Origin: Halosimplex halobium
Lineage (GTDB): Archaea; Halobacteriota; Halobacteria; Halobacteriales; Haloarculaceae
NCBI RefSeq assembly: GCF_051414055.1
Contig: NZ_JBLKNX010000004.1
Span: 299,709-363,708 of the forward strand
Reading direction: 5' to 3'
DNA length: 64,000 bases
Shown here: positions 25,118 through 32,927 of the stretch, in pieces
How positions within the stretch are numbered: position 1 is the first letter of the stretch
How the letters are laid out: every line of letters begins with the position of its first letter
The notes under the pieces: generated by a model
The model's database searches: none
The model's input: only the letters and a program-made list of their open reading frames with translations
What the model was told of the DNA's origin: nothing
Made by a program: the position numbers and the translations under genes

Positions 25118-25659
25118 TCTGCGGCGGGAAGGGCACCCGGCTCGACTACGACGGCGAGAAGCCCCTGTTTCCCGTCGACGGCGAGCCGATGGTCGACCGG
25201 GTGCTCGCCGCGCTGGCAGACAGCCGGGTCGACCGGGTGTACGCCGTCGTCTCGCCGCACGCGCCGGAGACCGCGGCCCACGTCGACTGCCCGACCGTCG
25301 AGACGCCCGGCGAGGGGTACGTCGCGGACCTGCAGCACGCCCTGGCCGACGAGCGGGTCACCGAGCCGGTGGTGACCGTCGCCGCGGACCTGCCGCTGCT
25401 GGACGCCGAGGCGGTCGACGGCGTCCTCGACGCCCACGAGGCGGGGTCGCTGACCGTCGCGACGCCGACCTTCCTCAAGAGCGCGCTCGGCGTCAGCGTC
25501 GACACGACGTTCGTCCACGACGGCGAGGAACTCGCGCCCGCGGGCGTCAACGTCGTCGGCGACGGCCCCGACCGGACGCTCGTCCGCGACGACGCCCGCC
25601 TGGCGGTCAACGTCAACCGCCGCGAGGACGCCGAGGTCGCCGAGCGACTCCTGCTCTGA
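25102..25659 (+). CDS. cobY: GTP:adenosylcobinamide-phosphate guanylyltransferase CobY
   Basis: This 185-residue soluble NTP transferase is the archaeal non-orthologous replacement of the bacterial CobU guanylyltransferase. The N-terminal ICGGKGTRLD (6-15) is the nucleotide-binding loop, KPLFPVDGEPMVDRVL follows, and VVTVAADLPLLDAEAVDG holds the metal-binding aspartate region. GVNVVG and NVNRREDAEVAERLLL close the fold. The GTG at 25102 overlaps cobS and gives the expected start just before the loop. It activates adenosylcobinamide phosphate with GTP to feed CobS. Confidence 0.92.
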   Translation: MDALVICGGKGTRLDYDGEKPLFPVDGEPMVDRVLAALADSRVDRVYAVVSPHAPETAAHVDCPTVETPGEGYVADLQHALADERVTEPVVTVAADLPLLDAEAVDGVLDAHEAGSLTVATPTFLKSALGVSVDTTFVHDGEELAPAGVNVVGDGPDRTLVRDDARLAVNVNRREDAEVAERLLL

Positions 25660-25740
25660 GACGGCGCCGCGCTGGCCGTCTCCCGAACGGTCGGTCCGCC
25701 GGTGGGAAACCCTCAATGGGCTCACCGCCGAAGGTGGGGT

Positions 25741-26193
25741 ATGTCATTCGACCCCGAGGTGCCCGACCCGCCGCGACTCGACGCTGCGGAGGACCCCGGC
25801 GACTACGACGCCGTCGAGGAACCGGAGACCAGAACCGGCGAGGAGGGCCGCCGCGAGGCGCTCGCGGAGTTCCTCGAAGAGGGCGCCTGGGAGGACGGCT
25901 TCCTCGAGTGGGCCGACCACACCTACATGGACGCCGACCAGTTCGAGGCCGCCCGCGCGCTGGGCCTGCTCGACGCCCTCGATTTCTACTGGAACGAGTC
26001 GGCCGGCGACGTGGGGTACCTCGCGCCCGAACTCGCCGCGGACCTCCCCGAGCCCTGGGACGAGCGGCTCGACCGCGCCGACCGCGCCGACATCGAGGAG
26101 GCGATCGACGAACTCGGCCGGACCGTCAGCGAGGTGCTCGAAAATCGCTACATCGACCGCAGTTCCGAGGCGTTCGGCTACACCTGGGAGTAG
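25741..26193 (+). CDS. Conserved acidic protein inside the cobalamin operon, unknown function
   Basis: This 150-residue, very acidic soluble protein has an N-terminal disordered-looking stretch (FDPEVPDPPRLDAAEDPGDY), then helices (RREALAEFLEEGAWEDGFLEWADHTYMD, ADQFEAARALGLLDALDFYWN) and a C-terminal helix (RADIEEAIDELGRTVSEVL). No cysteine or catalytic motif stands out and I do not recognise the family. It lies 81 bp after cobY and 118 bp before cobD, all in the same direction, so a role in corrinoid metabolism is possible but unproven. The ATG at 25741 follows a G+C-rich gap and fits the acidic N-terminus. Confidence 0.7.
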   Translation: MSFDPEVPDPPRLDAAEDPGDYDAVEEPETRTGEEGRREALAEFLEEGAWEDGFLEWADHTYMDADQFEAARALGLLDALDFYWNESAGDVGYLAPELAADLPEPWDERLDRADRADIEEAIDELGRTVSEVLENRYIDRSSEAFGYTWE

Positions 26194-26311
26194 GCCGGCG
26201 GTAGAACCCGAATCGCCGCTCGCGGGCGTCCCGAGCGGCTGTGTGTGGGACATCCCGGATCGGCTGTGGCCGGAGCGGGAGCTTCTTGTCGCCGCTTCCC
26301 GACCCCTCGGT

Positions 26312-27361
26312 ATGGACAACGAGGCGGTCGCGCGGCTCGCCGGGAGCGGAGTGGTCCACGGGAGCAGCGACGACCCCGACGCGCTCGATTTCAGCGCGAA
26401 CGTCAACCCGGAGGTCCCCGACGGGGTCGCCGAGACCTACGCGGGCGCGCTCGACGACGCGCGCACCTACCCGCCGGAGGACTACCCCGACTACCGGCGG
26501 GCCGCGGCGCGGTACGCCGACTGCGAGGCCGACGACGTGGTTCCGACCGCGGGTGGGCTGGCGGCCATCCGGCTGGCCGTCGCGGTGACGGTCGACCCCG
26601 GCGACCGGGCGCTGGTCCCCGCGCCGACGTTCGGCGAGTACGCCCGCGAGGTCGAACTCCAGGGCGGCGAGCCCGTCGCGGTCGCCCACGACGCCGTCCT
26701 CGACCACGACCCCGGGGAGTTCGCGCTCGCGATCCTCTGCAATCCGAACAACCCGACCGGCGACGCCTACGAGCCGGGGGCGCTCGCGGACTTCGCGGAG
26801 CGCTGTCGCGCGGCGGAGACGCCGCTGCTCGTCGACGAGGCGTTCCTGGGGTTCACGGACCGCCCGTCGCTGGCCGGCGAGCCCGGGGTCGTCGTCGCGC
26901 GGTCGCTGACGAAACTGTTCGGGCTGCCGGGGCTGCGGGCGGGCTTCGCAGTCGCGACGGGCGACCTGGGCGACCGGCTCCGGACGGCGGCGATCACCTG
27001 GGGGCTCGGCTGGCCGGCCGCCGCCGTCGGCGTGGGCTGCATGGACAGTCCGGGGTTCGTCGCCGAGACGCGCGACCGCGTCGCGAGCGAGCGCGAGCGC
27101 CTGCGGGCGGCCTTCGACGCGGACCCGCGGTTCTCGGTGTACAAGCCCGAGTCTCCCCTGGAGGAGTCGACCGCCCCCTTCCTCCTCGTCGACTGCGGGA
27201 GCGAGGAGAGCGTCGAGGAGTTGCTCTCGCGGGCGCGGGCGGCCGGGATCGAACTCCGGGACGCCCGGTCGTTCGCGGGGCTGGACTCGCACGTCCGGGT
27301 CGCCGTCCGGACGGCCGCCGACCACGACCGCCTGCTGGGGGCGCTGGATGTTCGAGAGTGA
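26312..27361 (+). CDS. cobD: L-threonine-O-3-phosphate decarboxylase CobD
   Basis: This 349-residue type I PLP aminotransferase-fold enzyme makes (R)-1-amino-2-propanol phosphate, the linker used by CbiB. Marks are FSANVNPEVPDGV, ILCNPNNPTGDAY (PLP-binding Asn), LLVDEAFLGF with the Asp that pairs with the pyridine nitrogen, and the PLP lysine in SLTKLFGLPGLRAGF near residue 200. The C-terminal arginine is in SHVRVAVRT. Histidinol-phosphate aminotransferase is the nearest confusion, but the operon context decides. The ATG at 26312 (MDNEAVARLAGSG) is preferred over an upstream GTG frame. It overlaps cbiZ by 14 bp. Confidence 0.92.
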   Translation: MDNEAVARLAGSGVVHGSSDDPDALDFSANVNPEVPDGVAETYAGALDDARTYPPEDYPDYRRAAARYADCEADDVVPTAGGLAAIRLAVAVTVDPGDRALVPAPTFGEYAREVELQGGEPVAVAHDAVLDHDPGEFALAILCNPNNPTGDAYEPGALADFAERCRAAETPLLVDEAFLGFTDRPSLAGEPGVVVARSLTKLFGLPGLRAGFAVATGDLGDRLRTAAITWGLGWPAAAVGVGCMDSPGFVAETRDRVASERERLRAAFDADPRFSVYKPESPLEESTAPFLLVDCGSEESVEELLSRARAAGIELRDARSFAGLDSHVRVAVRTAADHDRLLGALDVRE

Positions 27362-28085
27362 GGTGTCCGCGGGCGTGCTACGGGTTCGGCGGGCGGACAC
27401 CCGCTGGCTCTCGACGGGCTTCTCGGGCGGGTACCGCCGGGCCGACGCCGCGTACAACTGCACGGTCCCCGAGGGGTTCGACCGGACGGACCTTGCCGCC
27501 TACGTCGCCGAGCGGCGCGAGCGGGCGGGCTTTCCCGACGAGGGGCCGGCGATGCTGACCGGCGTCGAGGTCCGCCACGCCCGCCGCGCCCGGCTGGACG
27601 GCGTCGAGGTCGTGGCGACCGCGGGCGTCTCGAACCCGGCCCAGTTGCCGATGGGTGACGGGGCTGGGACGGAATCCGGGAGCGTCGGGGTGGGCTCCAG
27701 TGGCGGTGACGACCCGCCGCGGCCGGGGACGGTGAACCTCGTCGTCGGGACGATCCGGGCGCTCGACGACGGCGCGCTCGCGACGCTGCTGGCGACGGCC
27801 GTCGAGGCCAAGACCGCGACGCTGCTTGCCGAGACGGGCTTCACGGGGACGACCTCGGACGCGGTCGTCGTCGGTTCGGACCCGGCGGGCGAGCCCGCGG
27901 CGTTCGCCGGCAGCGCGACGCCCGTGGGGCGGGCCGCCCGGGTCTGCGTGCGCGACGCCGTCCGGGCGAGCCTCGCCGCGCGGTACGACGGGGAGGACGG
28001 GGCGACCCTCCCCGAGAGCGTGGGGTCGGCCGAGTACGGCGCGGTCTCCGACGGCGAGCCGACGGTCTCGCGGGTCGACCGATAG
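27348..28085 (+). CDS. cbiZ: Adenosylcobinamide amidohydrolase CbiZ
   Basis: The protein has 245 residues. CbiZ hydrolyses the amide bond of salvaged adenosylcobinamide to adenosylcobyric acid, which CbiB can use again; this is the archaeal route for scavenging incomplete corrinoids. Family-like segments are LSTGFSGGYRRADAAYNCTVP, GVEVVATAGVSNPAQ, GTVNLVVGTIRALDDGALATLLATAVEAKTA and the glycine-rich TGTTSDAVVVGS. An insertion around residues 100-125, rich in Gly, Ser and Asp, looks like a haloarchaeal loop. It is translationally coupled to cobD by overlap. Confidence 0.9.
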   Translation: MFESEVSAGVLRVRRADTRWLSTGFSGGYRRADAAYNCTVPEGFDRTDLAAYVAERRERAGFPDEGPAMLTGVEVRHARRARLDGVEVVATAGVSNPAQLPMGDGAGTESGSVGVGSSGGDDPPRPGTVNLVVGTIRALDDGALATLLATAVEAKTATLLAETGFTGTTSDAVVVGSDPAGEPAAFAGSATPVGRAARVCVRDAVRASLAARYDGEDGATLPESVGSAEYGAVSDGEPTVSRVDR

Positions 28086-28148
28086 TCGGGCCGGGGACCC
28101 GCTCGCCGTGTCGAAGCGGCTACGACCCCGGGGGCCGTCGGGCCGGGT

Positions 28149-28823
28149 ATGAGCGACGACGCGTCCGGAGGCGGAGCCGACCGTAGCGACCCGCTGGAGC
28201 CACGACCCATCGAGCCGGCGGCGCCCGAGGAGTTCGGGCTGACGCAGGTCTGGTGGGGCGACGGCAAGGGCAAGACGACCGCGGCGATGGGGATGGGGAT
28301 GCGCGCGGCCGGCCACGGCTACCGCGTCCACATGCTCCAGTTCATGAAGGGCGGGACCAGCACGGTCGAGGACGTGCGCGGCGAGTACAACGCCATCCAC
28401 GCCCTGCCGGGCTTCTCCTACGAGAACAGCGGCCACTACGGCTGGCACCGCTTCCACGACGGCACCGACGACGACGAGCACGCCGCCCGCGCGAAGGGCG
28501 GGTTCGAGCGCGCGAAAGACCTCGTGGCGGCCGCCGGCGAGGCCGACCTGTCCTCGCCGCTGGCGCTCGACGGGCCCGCCGACGACGGCGTCCACATGCT
28601 GATCCTCGACGAGATCTGCTACGCGGGCAACCGCGGTCTGGTCGACCCCGACGACGTGCGGGAGCTGGTGGCGTCGAAACCCGACGGCCTGGAACTCGTC
28701 CTGACCGGCGGCCACGAGCGCCCGGCGTTCGTGACCGACCTCGCGGACCTGGTGACGAACGTCGGCAAGGAGGCCCACCCCATCGAGTCCGGCCACAGCG
28801 CCCGCAAGGGCACCGAGTACTGA
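28149..28823 (+). CDS. cobO: Corrinoid adenosyltransferase, CobA/CobO/BtuR type
   Basis: The protein has 224 residues. The P-loop GDGKGKTTA (about 37-45) together with HMLQFMKGG, DDEHAARAKGGFERAKDL, LILDEICYAGNRGLVD and LVLTGGHERPAF are the marks of the BtuR/CobO family, which transfers the adenosyl group of ATP to reduced corrinoids. The last residues (HPIESGHSARKGTEY) match the conserved ending. The N-terminal 30 residues are an acidic extension typical of haloarchaea. It is the final gene of the cluster, 63 bp after cbiZ, and supplies adenosylated corrinoid to the other enzymes. Confidence 0.93.
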   Translation: MSDDASGGGADRSDPLEPRPIEPAAPEEFGLTQVWWGDGKGKTTAAMGMGMRAAGHGYRVHMLQFMKGGTSTVEDVRGEYNAIHALPGFSYENSGHYGWHRFHDGTDDDEHAARAKGGFERAKDLVAAAGEADLSSPLALDGPADDGVHMLILDEICYAGNRGLVDPDDVRELVASKPDGLELVLTGGHERPAFVTDLADLVTNVGKEAHPIESGHSARKGTEY

Positions 28824-28888
28824 GCGCCGGCGCAGTCGGAGGTGGTGGCGACCGCCGACCGGTGCGTTCGGGGTCTCGCCCCCGCCGC

Positions 28889-30610
28889 TCACGCCAGTTC
28901 GTACCGGTCGAAAGTGCGGACGGCGTAGCGATAGGAGGCGGCGGGCAGCAACAGGAGGACGACGAGGGCCACCGTGCTGACATAATAGAGCGTGCTCGGC
29001 GCCAGCGACACGTCCGTCGAGAGCGCGAGCGAGACTAGCCCGCCGATCAGTATCGCGGCGAATTCGCGGGCGCCCTCCAGGCCGACGAGGACGGCGGCGA
29101 CAGTGGTGACGACGACGTGAGCGCTGAAGAGGGCGAAGGCCCAGGGGCTGGGGACGACGGCCTCCATCGAGCGGGTGATGTTCGTCGCCTCGAAGCGGGG
29201 GAAGGCGGTCCCGATGCCGACCGAGAGGCCGGCGGCGACGACCATCGCCACGGGCGAGAGGGCGACGAGGATCGCCGTGTTCCGGACGCCGACCGGGCTC
29301 AGGACGGCGGCGACGGCGACCAGCGCGGTGCCGGCCGGGATCACGACGACGAGGCCGGCGAGGACGTGCGCGAGGACGAACGTCCGGCCGGTCACTGCCG
29401 AGAGCAGCGTCGTGGGGAGCACGGAGCCCTGGTCGCCCAGCGGGTTGAGCGTGAAGACGACGCCGCCGGCCCAGGCGACGAACACGAGCAGGCCGTACGG
29501 GAGGTAGGCGGGGATCTGGCCGGTCTGGACGATGTCGATGAAGATCCCCGTGGCGAAGAAGAGGGGGTAGGCGGCGTACAGCAGCTTCAGCGGGGCGCGG
29601 GCGGCCCGGCGCCAGGCCAGGACGACCAGCGCCGCCGTGGGTCGGTCGACGACGGTTTCGAGCCGGCGGGCGAGCCAGTCCTCCTCGGCGGTCGCCGGGG
29701 TGACCGCGTCCGCCGCCCCGGACGCGCCGGATTCGGTTAGTTCGGGCTCGTCCGGTTCCTCGCCGGCGAGGGCGGGGTCGGCGAACCAGTGGCGACCGGC
29801 GACCCAGGTGCCGGCGGCGACGGCGACGGCGGTGCACGCGACCGTGGCGGCGACGACCGCGCCCGCTCGCGTCGCGTCGAGGGCCACGTTCGGCAGGCCG
29901 ACGAGCGCGAGGTCGGCGTACCAGCCCATCGGCGAGGCGGCCATCGGGTCGAACAGCGCGGCGATGGCCTGGTTGAACGACCCGCTGACGATGGCGACCA
30001 TGTAGAGGACGAAGACGAGGACGATCAGCCCGTTCTTGTGCCGTGCGACGAACGGGAAGCGCGTGACGACGTGCCGGAGGGCGAGCCCGAACGCGTAGGC
30101 CGTCGCGACGACGGTCGTCCCCCCGAGCGCGACCGCCAGGGGGACGCCCACCGCGGGCCAGAGGGTGCCGGTGCCCAGCGCGAGGCCGGCGCCGGCGCCG
30201 GCGGCGGGCAGCAGGGTCCAGACGAGCAGGTAGACGTACTCGCTGGCGACGTGGCCGAGGTACGCCTCCGGCGTCGGGACGACGGTGAGGACCCCCTCGG
30301 CGTTGGTGAGCGTGCCGCGCTGGCCGACCGCGCGGACGCCGAAGATCGCGACCACGATCACCCACATGACGCCGACGAACCCGCGGACGGCGACCGCTGT
30401 CGCCGTCGGGATAAAGTCGAGCGACCCCGCGGCGAGCGCCTCGCCGAGCGCCCGGCCGCCGTAGACGCCGCCGGCGGTCAGCGCGAGGGTCAGCAGGGCG
30501 TACAGCCCCACGGAGACGACCGAGACGAGTCGCCTGTCCGGGTCGGTCCGCTTGCGGACCATCCGCCGCACGTCGATGCGGGTCAGCCGCAGGCTGTGGC
30601 CGACGTTCAT
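28889..30610 (-). CDS. ABC-2 type transporter permease
   Basis: This 573-residue membrane protein has about 10-12 hydrophobic segments in two halves, separated by a soluble acidic loop near residues 270-310 (EEPDEPELTESGASGAADAVTP). Examples are VSVGLYALLTLALTAGGVYG, GVPLAVALGGTTVVATAYAF, FVAWAGGVVFTLNPLGDQGS and AGLVVVIPAGTALVAVAAVL. It pairs with the ATPase whose stop overlaps its start (ATGA at 30607-30610 on the minus strand), forming a two-gene ABC exporter. The substrate is unknown; such haloarchaeal pairs are annotated only as ABC-2 transporters. It converges on cobO with a 65-bp gap. Confidence 0.85.
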   Translation of the reverse strand: MNVGHSLRLTRIDVRRMVRKRTDPDRRLVSVVSVGLYALLTLALTAGGVYGGRALGEALAAGSLDFIPTATAVAVRGFVGVMWVIVVAIFGVRAVGQRGTLTNAEGVLTVVPTPEAYLGHVASEYVYLLVWTLLPAAGAGAGLALGTGTLWPAVGVPLAVALGGTTVVATAYAFGLALRHVVTRFPFVARHKNGLIVLVFVLYMVAIVSGSFNQAIAALFDPMAASPMGWYADLALVGLPNVALDATRAGAVVAATVACTAVAVAAGTWVAGRHWFADPALAGEEPDEPELTESGASGAADAVTPATAEEDWLARRLETVVDRPTAALVVLAWRRAARAPLKLLYAAYPLFFATGIFIDIVQTGQIPAYLPYGLLVFVAWAGGVVFTLNPLGDQGSVLPTTLLSAVTGRTFVLAHVLAGLVVVIPAGTALVAVAAVLSPVGVRNTAILVALSPVAMVVAAGLSVGIGTAFPRFEATNITRSMEAVVPSPWAFALFSAHVVVTTVAAVLVGLEGAREFAAILIGGLVSLALSTDVSLAPSTLYYVSTVALVVLLLLPAASYRYAVRTFDRYELA

Positions 30611-31443
30611 CGCTGGGAGTCCGGCGCCGTCGCGTCCGGGTCGACCGCGTTCGCTTCGGCCGCGTTCGCTTCGGTCGCCGTCGCCTCCTCGGCGTGGTCG
30701 GTGGTCACTTCGAGGAACACGTCCTCCAGCGACCCGGCCTCGCCGCGCTCGGCGCGCTGCTTGAGCCGGTCGGGCGGCCCCTCCGCGACCAGGTCGCCGC
30801 GGTGGAGCACCCCCACCCGGTCGGCCAGTTCGTCCACGACCGGCAGGATGTGCGTCGAGAGGAAGACGGTCGTCTCGCCGCCCGAGAGTTCTGCGATGAG
30901 GTCCTTGACGGTGCGGGCGGCCCGCGGGTCCAGCCCGCTCGTCGGCTCGTCGAGGAACAGGACCGGCGGCTCGTGGATCACCGTCGCGATCAGCCCCACC
31001 TTCTTGCGCATCCCCGTCGAGAACCCCTCCAGCCGGCGGTCGGCCTCGCCGGCCAGCGAGAAGCGGTCGAGGTAGCGGTCGATGCGGTCGCGAGCCCGCT
31101 CGCGGGGCACGTCGTGGAGGGCGGCGACGTGGCGCAGCTGCTCGCGGGCGGTCAGCTCGTCGAACAGCGGCGGCTCCTCGGGGAGGTAGCCCACCACCGA
31201 GATCAGCTCCCGCCGGTCGGCCACGTCGACCCCCATCACGCGGGCCGACCCGCTGGTCGGCCGGGTGAGCGTCGTCAGCATCCGCATCGTCGTCGTCTTC
31301 CCCGAGCCGTTCGGCCCGAGGAAGCCGTACACCTCGCCGCGGTCGATCGAGAGATCGAGACCGTCGACCGCCAGCACGTCGCCGAACCACTTCGTCAGGT
31401 CCGTCGTCTCTATCGCGGGACCATCAGGGCGTTCAGGGCTCAT
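30607..31443 (-). CDS. ABC transporter ATP-binding protein (exporter type)
   Basis: This 278-residue ATPase has Walker A GPNGSGKTT at 43-51, a Q-loop region (SVVGYLPEEPPLFDELT), the degenerate signature FSTGMRKKVGL, Walker B VLFLDEPTSGLD and the switch histidine in FLSTHIL. The FSxGMxxK signature is typical of ATPases that serve ABC-2 exporters such as drug or antibiotic transporters. The C-terminus has an Ala/Glu/Thr-rich tail with repeats of TEANAAEAN. A TATA-like CATAAGG about 28 nt before the ATG indicates a leaderless start at 31443. Coupled to the permease downstream. Confidence 0.92.
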   Translation of the reverse strand: MSPERPDGPAIETTDLTKWFGDVLAVDGLDLSIDRGEVYGFLGPNGSGKTTTMRMLTTLTRPTSGSARVMGVDVADRRELISVVGYLPEEPPLFDELTAREQLRHVAALHDVPRERARDRIDRYLDRFSLAGEADRRLEGFSTGMRKKVGLIATVIHEPPVLFLDEPTSGLDPRAARTVKDLIAELSGGETTVFLSTHILPVVDELADRVGVLHRGDLVAEGPPDRLKQRAERGEAGSLEDVFLEVTTDHAEEATATEANAAEANAVDPDATAPDSQR

Positions 31444-31567
31444 GCCCGACCGTTCACGCGTCTAACCCTTATGTGATCGGTCGCATGGGTGACCAGGCTC
31501 CCCCTCCGACCCGCTCGTGGCCGTGACGTTCGTGACGGTGGTTTCGCCCTCTGAATCTTCCGGACTG

Positions 31568-32040
31568 GCGCGCGCTGTCGCGCGCGTTCATGCGCGCGAC
31601 CGTAGCCGCGCGAGGGATGAGTCGCGAGGGACCGCAGGTCCCTCGGACCGTGCGAACGGGCGCGGAGCGCCCGTGAGCAGAGAGCGCAACGAAGTGAGCA
31701 CCGCAATCGGCTGGGGAGGCTCGTGGCCGTCTGCGGTCGCGGTGCTGTGCGGGGCGGGTGCTGTGCTGTCCTGGCGGACTGAAAGGGCGAGGCGCGCTCG
31801 CGTTTATGTAGTCGTCTGAGCGACCCCTATCCGAAGCGGCCGGAGGCCGCGAGGATATGTCGCTCAGCGACCGCGAGCGCGCCGAGGGCTTTCACCGCCT
31901 GCTGTCTCCGGCGGTCGAGTGGAGTGCGGTCGAGTGGAGTGCGGTCGAGTGGAGTGCGGTCGAGTGGAGTGCGGTCGAGTGGAGTGCGGTCGAGTGGAGT
32001 GCGGTCGAGTCAACTCGGAGCGAACGGGCCCAACACGCTC
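31568..32040 (+). repeat. Hairpin-rich repeat, copy C (with tandem-repeat expansion)
   Basis: This element has the same order of landmarks as copies A and B: GCGCGCTGTCGCGCG near 31571, GCCGCGCGAGG, GGCTGGGGAGG, TGGCGGACTGAAAGGGCGAGGC and the terminal hairpin at 31816-31867 with CTGAGCGAC/GTCGCTCAG arms and a GCGGCC-GGA-GGCCGC tip. Two perfect short hairpins at 31626-31644 (GAGGGACC-GCA-GGTCCCTC) and 31657-31673 (CGGGCGC-GGA-GCGCCCG) sit where A and B have other, unrelated but equally perfect stems. The MSLSDRERAEG frame again starts at the hairpin (31857). Its right end runs into the 3' end of a methyltransferase gene, as copy A does. Confidence 0.7.
31913..32010 (+). repeat. 15-bp tandem repeat, about 6.5 copies
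   Basis: The unit GGTCGAGTGGAGTGC is repeated six times without a mismatch from 31913 to 32002, followed by eight more bases of a seventh. The unit length is a multiple of three, so the short frame through copy C reads AVEWS repeatedly. Perfect identity implies recent expansion. It lies between the two GAGCGNNCGGGCC marks that are close together in copy A. Confidence 0.95.
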
Positions 32041-32046
32041 ACAACC

Positions 32047-32850
32047 CTACTCGGGGAGTTCGGCACGGAGACAGAGCGACCGGGGCGGTCGGTCGAGCAA
32101 CTCCGGAACCTCGTCCACCAACTGGTCGTCCAGCCGCTCGGACAGGTCGGGCTCCCGGAGGTCCGCCAACACGAAACCGGCGTCGAACAGCGGGCCGGTG
32201 AGCGCGTCGAGCGGCCGTCGGTGGAAGGCCGTGGGCTCCGCACCCGCGCTGTCCCCGTCCAACCCTTCCGCGGACACTTCACCGCCCCAGTAGAGGTCGT
32301 AGCGTTCGGTGTCGGCGTAGGTGGGCGAGCGGCCGTCGGCGTCGACAGCCGGACGGGCGTCGAGACCGTCGATGGCGCGGGTGTCGGGATAGGACCCGTC
32401 GCGGACGACGAGATACTCGTGGAAGGGGTGGTGGGTCGACAGGACGACAGTGCCGCCGGGGCGGAGCAGACGGGCGAACTCGGCGGCGACCGATTCGAGG
32501 TCGGGGACGTGCGAGAGCACGTGCTGGCAGAGCACCAGGTCGACGCCGTCGTCGTCGAGACAGTCGAGGCCATCGGAGAGGTCGCCGCGGCGGAAGTCGG
32601 CGCGGTCGCCGTAACGCTCGCGGGCGCGGTCGACCATCGCCTCGCTCGCGTCGACGCCGAGCACGTCCGCGCCCCGGCCTGCGAGTCGGGCGGCGTGGTA
32701 GCCGTCGCCACAACCGGCGTCGAGGACGCGTAGCCCGTCGAGGTCGGGAAGCAGGTCGGTCAGCGTCGGCCAGAGCACCTGCCCGCGCCAGGGCACCTCG
32801 GCGTAGTCGCTCCAGTCGTCGGCCAGGTCGTCGTAGTGGTCGTCGGGCAT
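32047..32850 (-). CDS. Class I SAM-dependent methyltransferase
   Basis: This 267-residue protein has motif I VLDAGCGDGYHAARLA at 42-57, DVLGVDASEAMVDRAR (motif II), FRRGDLSDGLDCL and DLVLCQHVLSHVPDLESVAAEF (motif IV and following helix), and RLLRPGGTVVLSTHHPFHEY. That is the Methyltransf_11/UbiE-like class; the substrate is unknown. The C-terminal part (SPTYADTERYDLYWGGEV, PLFDAGFVLADLREPD) also fits such small-molecule methyltransferases. The start at 32850 gives the family-like N-terminus (DDHYDDLADDWSDYAEVPWRG). Its 3' end abuts repeat copy C, the same arrangement as methyltransferase 4514-5362 and copy A. Confidence 0.88.
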   Translation of the reverse strand: MPDDHYDDLADDWSDYAEVPWRGQVLWPTLTDLLPDLDGLRVLDAGCGDGYHAARLAGRGADVLGVDASEAMVDRARERYGDRADFRRGDLSDGLDCLDDDGVDLVLCQHVLSHVPDLESVAAEFARLLRPGGTVVLSTHHPFHEYLVVRDGSYPDTRAIDGLDARPAVDADGRSPTYADTERYDLYWGGEVSAEGLDGDSAGAEPTAFHRRPLDALTGPLFDAGFVLADLREPDLSERLDDQLVDEVPELLDRPPRSLCLRAELPE

Positions 32851-32927
32851 GAGGGGGTGTCCGCACTCCGGTGGGTGGCGTCGTCACTTCAGTCGTTCGA
32901 CCGTTCGGAGTGGGCGCGGAGTCGAGA

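Noticed and set aside
31913..32010. Possible CRISPR array
   Set aside because: The units are contiguous 15-bp copies with no spacers and no cas genes nearby.
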